In this document: positions 61,303-64,000 of the stretch, piece by piece
How positions within the stretch are numbered: position 1 is the stretch's first letter
How the letters are laid out: each line of letters starts with the position of its first letter
NCBI RefSeq assembly: GCF_001949145.1
Contig: NW_019091601.1
Location: forward strand, 204,232 to 268,231
DNA length: 64,000 bases
Source: Acanthaster planci
Lineage: Eukaryota; Echinodermata; Asteroidea; Valvatida; Acanthasteridae
Direction of reading: 5' to 3'
Notes under the pieces: model-generated
Database searches by the model: none
What the model was told of the DNA's origin: nothing
Seen by the model: the letters and a program-made list of their open reading frames with translations, nothing else
Translations under genes and position numbers: made by a program

Positions 61303-64000
61303 TTAGGCCTTCTCTGTAGAAGCAGTTGGAGGCACTTCACTTGGTGTTCCTATTTTCTCCACTGTTCCCAGACCGCCGTTCAAGACGATTAGATCGTCTG
61401 AAATAATCAAAAATGATTAATGGCAGTCGTGAAATGAGCAATGCTGTTTTAGTCAGAGACCACAGAATACAGCGGGTGAAATATCTGAACATGTATTACC
61501 AACCCCTGCTCTTAAAAGCGGCGGGAAAATTAACGAGTTGATATTTGAGTCAGTTATTTACAGGTGCAGGTTGCATGCGCATGAACCCCAAAAATATTCA
61601 ATTGAATAAAGCCGTAATACATTGATACAGAATTGTGACTCGGTGGATGACAATTGATACCTCGAAAAATACTGTTGATGAAACCAACTAACCGCCTGAT
61701 AAAAATTTAGACATATATTTTTTAGCACTGATTGGCCACAGTGACGAAGAAATAGAGAAAGCAGTGCCAGCAACCCTCCCCCCCCCCATATTAATGACGC
61801 ATTCCCTGGTATTCTGTCCCAGGTTTGGGCGGTATCAGTCTTGTGCATACCTGACTTGAAGACTCTTGTCGCTCGCTGCACGTTCACCACACACGGTATG
61901 CCGTATTCACGAGCCACAACAGCGCCTGCCCGAGAAATGTCCGAAAGTGCTTATTAGTGCTAAAACATTAAAAACCCAAACCAATGCAAACCATCGACTC
62001 GTGGTTAGGTCAGAAGAACCAAACAGACAAGGCAAAAGAAAAAGAACTCCAAATTAAGTTTGTTGTGAGAACCAAAAGTATGGGATTTTGAATCCCGGTT
62101 GATTGGCCGCGACATCAACACGGTCATGTAAAGGCAATATTTAGTAGCACGCCTAATCTCCAGATGCTTTACATGTACCAGAGGTTTCCTTGCTCATTGC
62201 AGACTTCAATATTCGTCCCATCTGAACCTTTTTTTATTATTCTAAGTTTGCGTTTATCAGTATCCCGACGTCGCTAAAATCTGTATCCCACTCCAATCTG
62301 CAGTCTTCACCCCACCCTCGTACGCTTGTACATTGCATTTGTAAAAGCGTTCATGCGATATGCACGTGTATACATTCACTGGCAAAATTTGCTACTTTCC
62401 ATGAAATGAGAAACCTCATCAGAAGAAGGCCTCATTGTCCTCACGGCAATAGAGGGACCCCAACACGACGTTTTTAGCGTCGATCTGCGTGCTTTCGCGT
62501 TTGAAAACGAGGCTGTTTGTGTCAGCTTCAATTCTTAATACGTAAAGGTTTGTTAAATTCAGAGATTTCAGTTTGTTGAAGAGTCTTTCAGAATGACTCA
62601 ACACGTGAAATCAAAAGAAAAACAATTGCAATTAACCGCGAACTAACGTACCTGCGATGGCCGTGTATCTTGTGCAGTGGGCGTGGTTTAAACTAAAGTG
62701 GTATCACACTTACGAACCGGATACTGCGTGTACTGTGTCGACTCCGCGGGCGAGCGCGACGAAGTTCAACACAGAGACCCTCGGTTTAGATGCGGATATG
62801 CGCAGACGGCGGTAATGTGAAATCCAACTATAGTTCCATTCTTTTTGCAAACTCAAGGCGGAGTCAACCCCCCTTCTGGTTTCAGCCAGCCCACGGTTTC
62901 CAATGTCGATGTATTTTCTCGCTAGGTCTCGGCATTTCTCGATACGTACCATGAGAGAGGACGCCCCCTATCTCGGTGACCAGTCCACTGATGAGCGGGA
63001 AGTATGGACTCCAACCGATATCCGTGATACGGGTGATCAAAATGTCACCTTTCTGTATAAAAATCGAAAACAAAAGTCAAAATAACAAAATGCAAAGTTA
63101 AATTTGAGTTATTTTGTGCCTCACACTGGATGATAAGAGGGAAGGCCCAATCCGATTAACTGTCACATATCCAGATGTAACTCCTGTGGGCTTCCTGAAA
63201 CGCGCCAATCCACCTTAAGCAGAAGCGCCCCTCATGGGTTGAAAAGAGAAATGTTAAGGGGTGTTCGTTTTGTGGGTAGCGTTGAGACTGCAGAGCTTGC
63301 GTTTCATGGTCATTCGTGAACCAGCAATGTGCAATTACGGCCAACTGTTGCCAGGAAAATTGCGCCTCTTGTGGTCCAGCTCAGGGCCCATCTCGTACTA
63401 CTCGCAAGCATGAAGTGATGAGAACTGACTTCGCTCTGTGGATCACAGGGGTTGGCAACAGCGAGAGGTTCTCGAAGAAAATTCCCTGAAATATGCAAAG
63501 TGTTACAGTACATTATGCTTGCCCCCAGTCAACCGGACGGTCCTGTCTAAGTCCACGACCTGTTTCAGCAGGAGGTATTATACCTTGATGTTGTTGGCAT
63601 CTTTAAGATACGTGACCACCCTGGCTGTGCTCTTCACAGTCCCCTGACTGATGGGAGTTCCTGCAACAAAAGACAATTCTAGTAATTACACTGGGATTTT
63701 AATCACTCCTTAAGTATACTTATAAACATTATAATGACCTCCTTCATGTTTTGTATCATTGAAAAAAAAACGACAAAGGGTGTCTTTGTTCACTGTTTAA
63801 AAGATGATTTCTTGAAACTAAAAAAAAAAAGAAACATTTTTTCAAATGTGTTTCGTTGAAAGGATAAAGTGTATCTTTGTAAAGTTAATCGATGCCTTAT
63901 TTTGCGGCAATAAACAAAAGTCACTTAGGGAATTCTAGAATGTAGTCATATTCCCCCATCAGTAAATTCCACTCACCTTCCAGTTTAAATTCGGTCGCAA
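61303..64000 (-). CDS. PEP-utilising enzyme (PEP-synthase/phosphotransferase-like), C-terminal part
   Basis: Minus-strand exons are 63977-64000 (cut by the window edge), 63584-63660, 62950-63052, 61851-61925 and 61303-61397, with phases 1, 0, 1, 1 and stop TAA at 61303. The visible part begins ATEFKLEG and continues TPISQGTVKSTARVV, KGDILITRITDIGWSPYF, TEIGGVLSHGAVVAREYGIP and VFKSGDDLIVLNGG, ending STEKA. This is the mobile, swivelling phosphohistidine domain of PEP synthase, pyruvate phosphate dikinase and rifampicin-phosphotransferase-type enzymes. The catalytic His is in GGVLSHGAVVAREYG. These enzymes move a phosphoryl group between ATP and PEP or another acceptor through that His. Animal members are uncharacterised and commonly called putative PEP synthase. 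The ATP-grasp part lies outside the window, so the substrate cannot be judged. Confidence 0.85.
63160..63345 (-). repeat. Dispersed repeat, copy 2
   Basis: This is the partner of 16560-16770 in opposite orientation, in an intron of the PEP-utilising gene. See that entry for the shared motifs. Confidence 0.6.

Noticed and set aside
1-64000. CRISPR arrays, bacterial operons, rRNA genes or viral genes
   Set aside because: Nothing of the kind was seen. The spliced genes and repeats are those of an animal genome.

Overview
The window is nuclear DNA of a metazoan. Genes have many small exons with GT-AG introns, there are many small DNA transposons, and a 364-base run of N (12757-13120) marks an assembly gap. 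The gene content (TPX2, CIAPIN1, SmD1, a metazoan PEP-synthase-like enzyme, a secreted somatomedin-B/M15-type protein) and the very frequent palindrome TACATGTA suggest a marine invertebrate deuterostome. An echinoderm such as a sea star is my best guess, but the sequence does not prove it.

Layout. 1-5700: repeats plus a decayed, collinear copy of the next gene. 5835-11848 (+): a four-exon secreted protein with a somatomedin B domain, a Thr/Pro linker and a C-terminal metallopeptidase-like domain of the M15/hedgehog fold. Its long first intron carries a wrecked LINE. 13231-18536 (-): a five-exon gene of 312 aa that I do not recognise. 20977-34400 (-): TPX2, the spindle assembly factor and Aurora A activator, 13 coding exons, 845 aa. 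36696-48375 (+): CIAPIN1 (anamorsin), divergent from TPX2 across a shared promoter region that contains two oppositely oriented CCAAT boxes. One of its introns holds an intronless class A-like GPCR (43564-44586, +). 52927-58849 (+): SNRPD1 (SmD1), four exons, 118 aa. 61303-64000 (-): the C-terminal five exons of a PEP-utilising enzyme that runs off the right edge.

Exon joins were worked out by hand from splice sites, reading phase and protein similarity. In every multi-exon model the phases agree across all junctions.

Main points for a second look: (1) a tandem pair of CIAPIN1 exons (40054-40121 and 42357/42366-42421) whose lengths force mutually exclusive use, with duplicated flanking intron; (2) the secreted SMB-M15 protein and its neighbouring copy, which has lost the Asp and the last His of the zinc site; (3) a 64-bp duplication that copied a CIAPIN1 5' splice site together with the end of a hAT-like element; (4) the nested GPCR with an altered TM7 motif; (5) the five-exon orphan gene, in which a stop codon lies inside a splice donor. 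Several DNA transposons (pogo-like, hAT-like and unclassified) are defined by terminal inverted repeats and target duplications. The genes do not form one pathway. TPX2, CIAPIN1 and SNRPD1 are housekeeping or cell-cycle genes.
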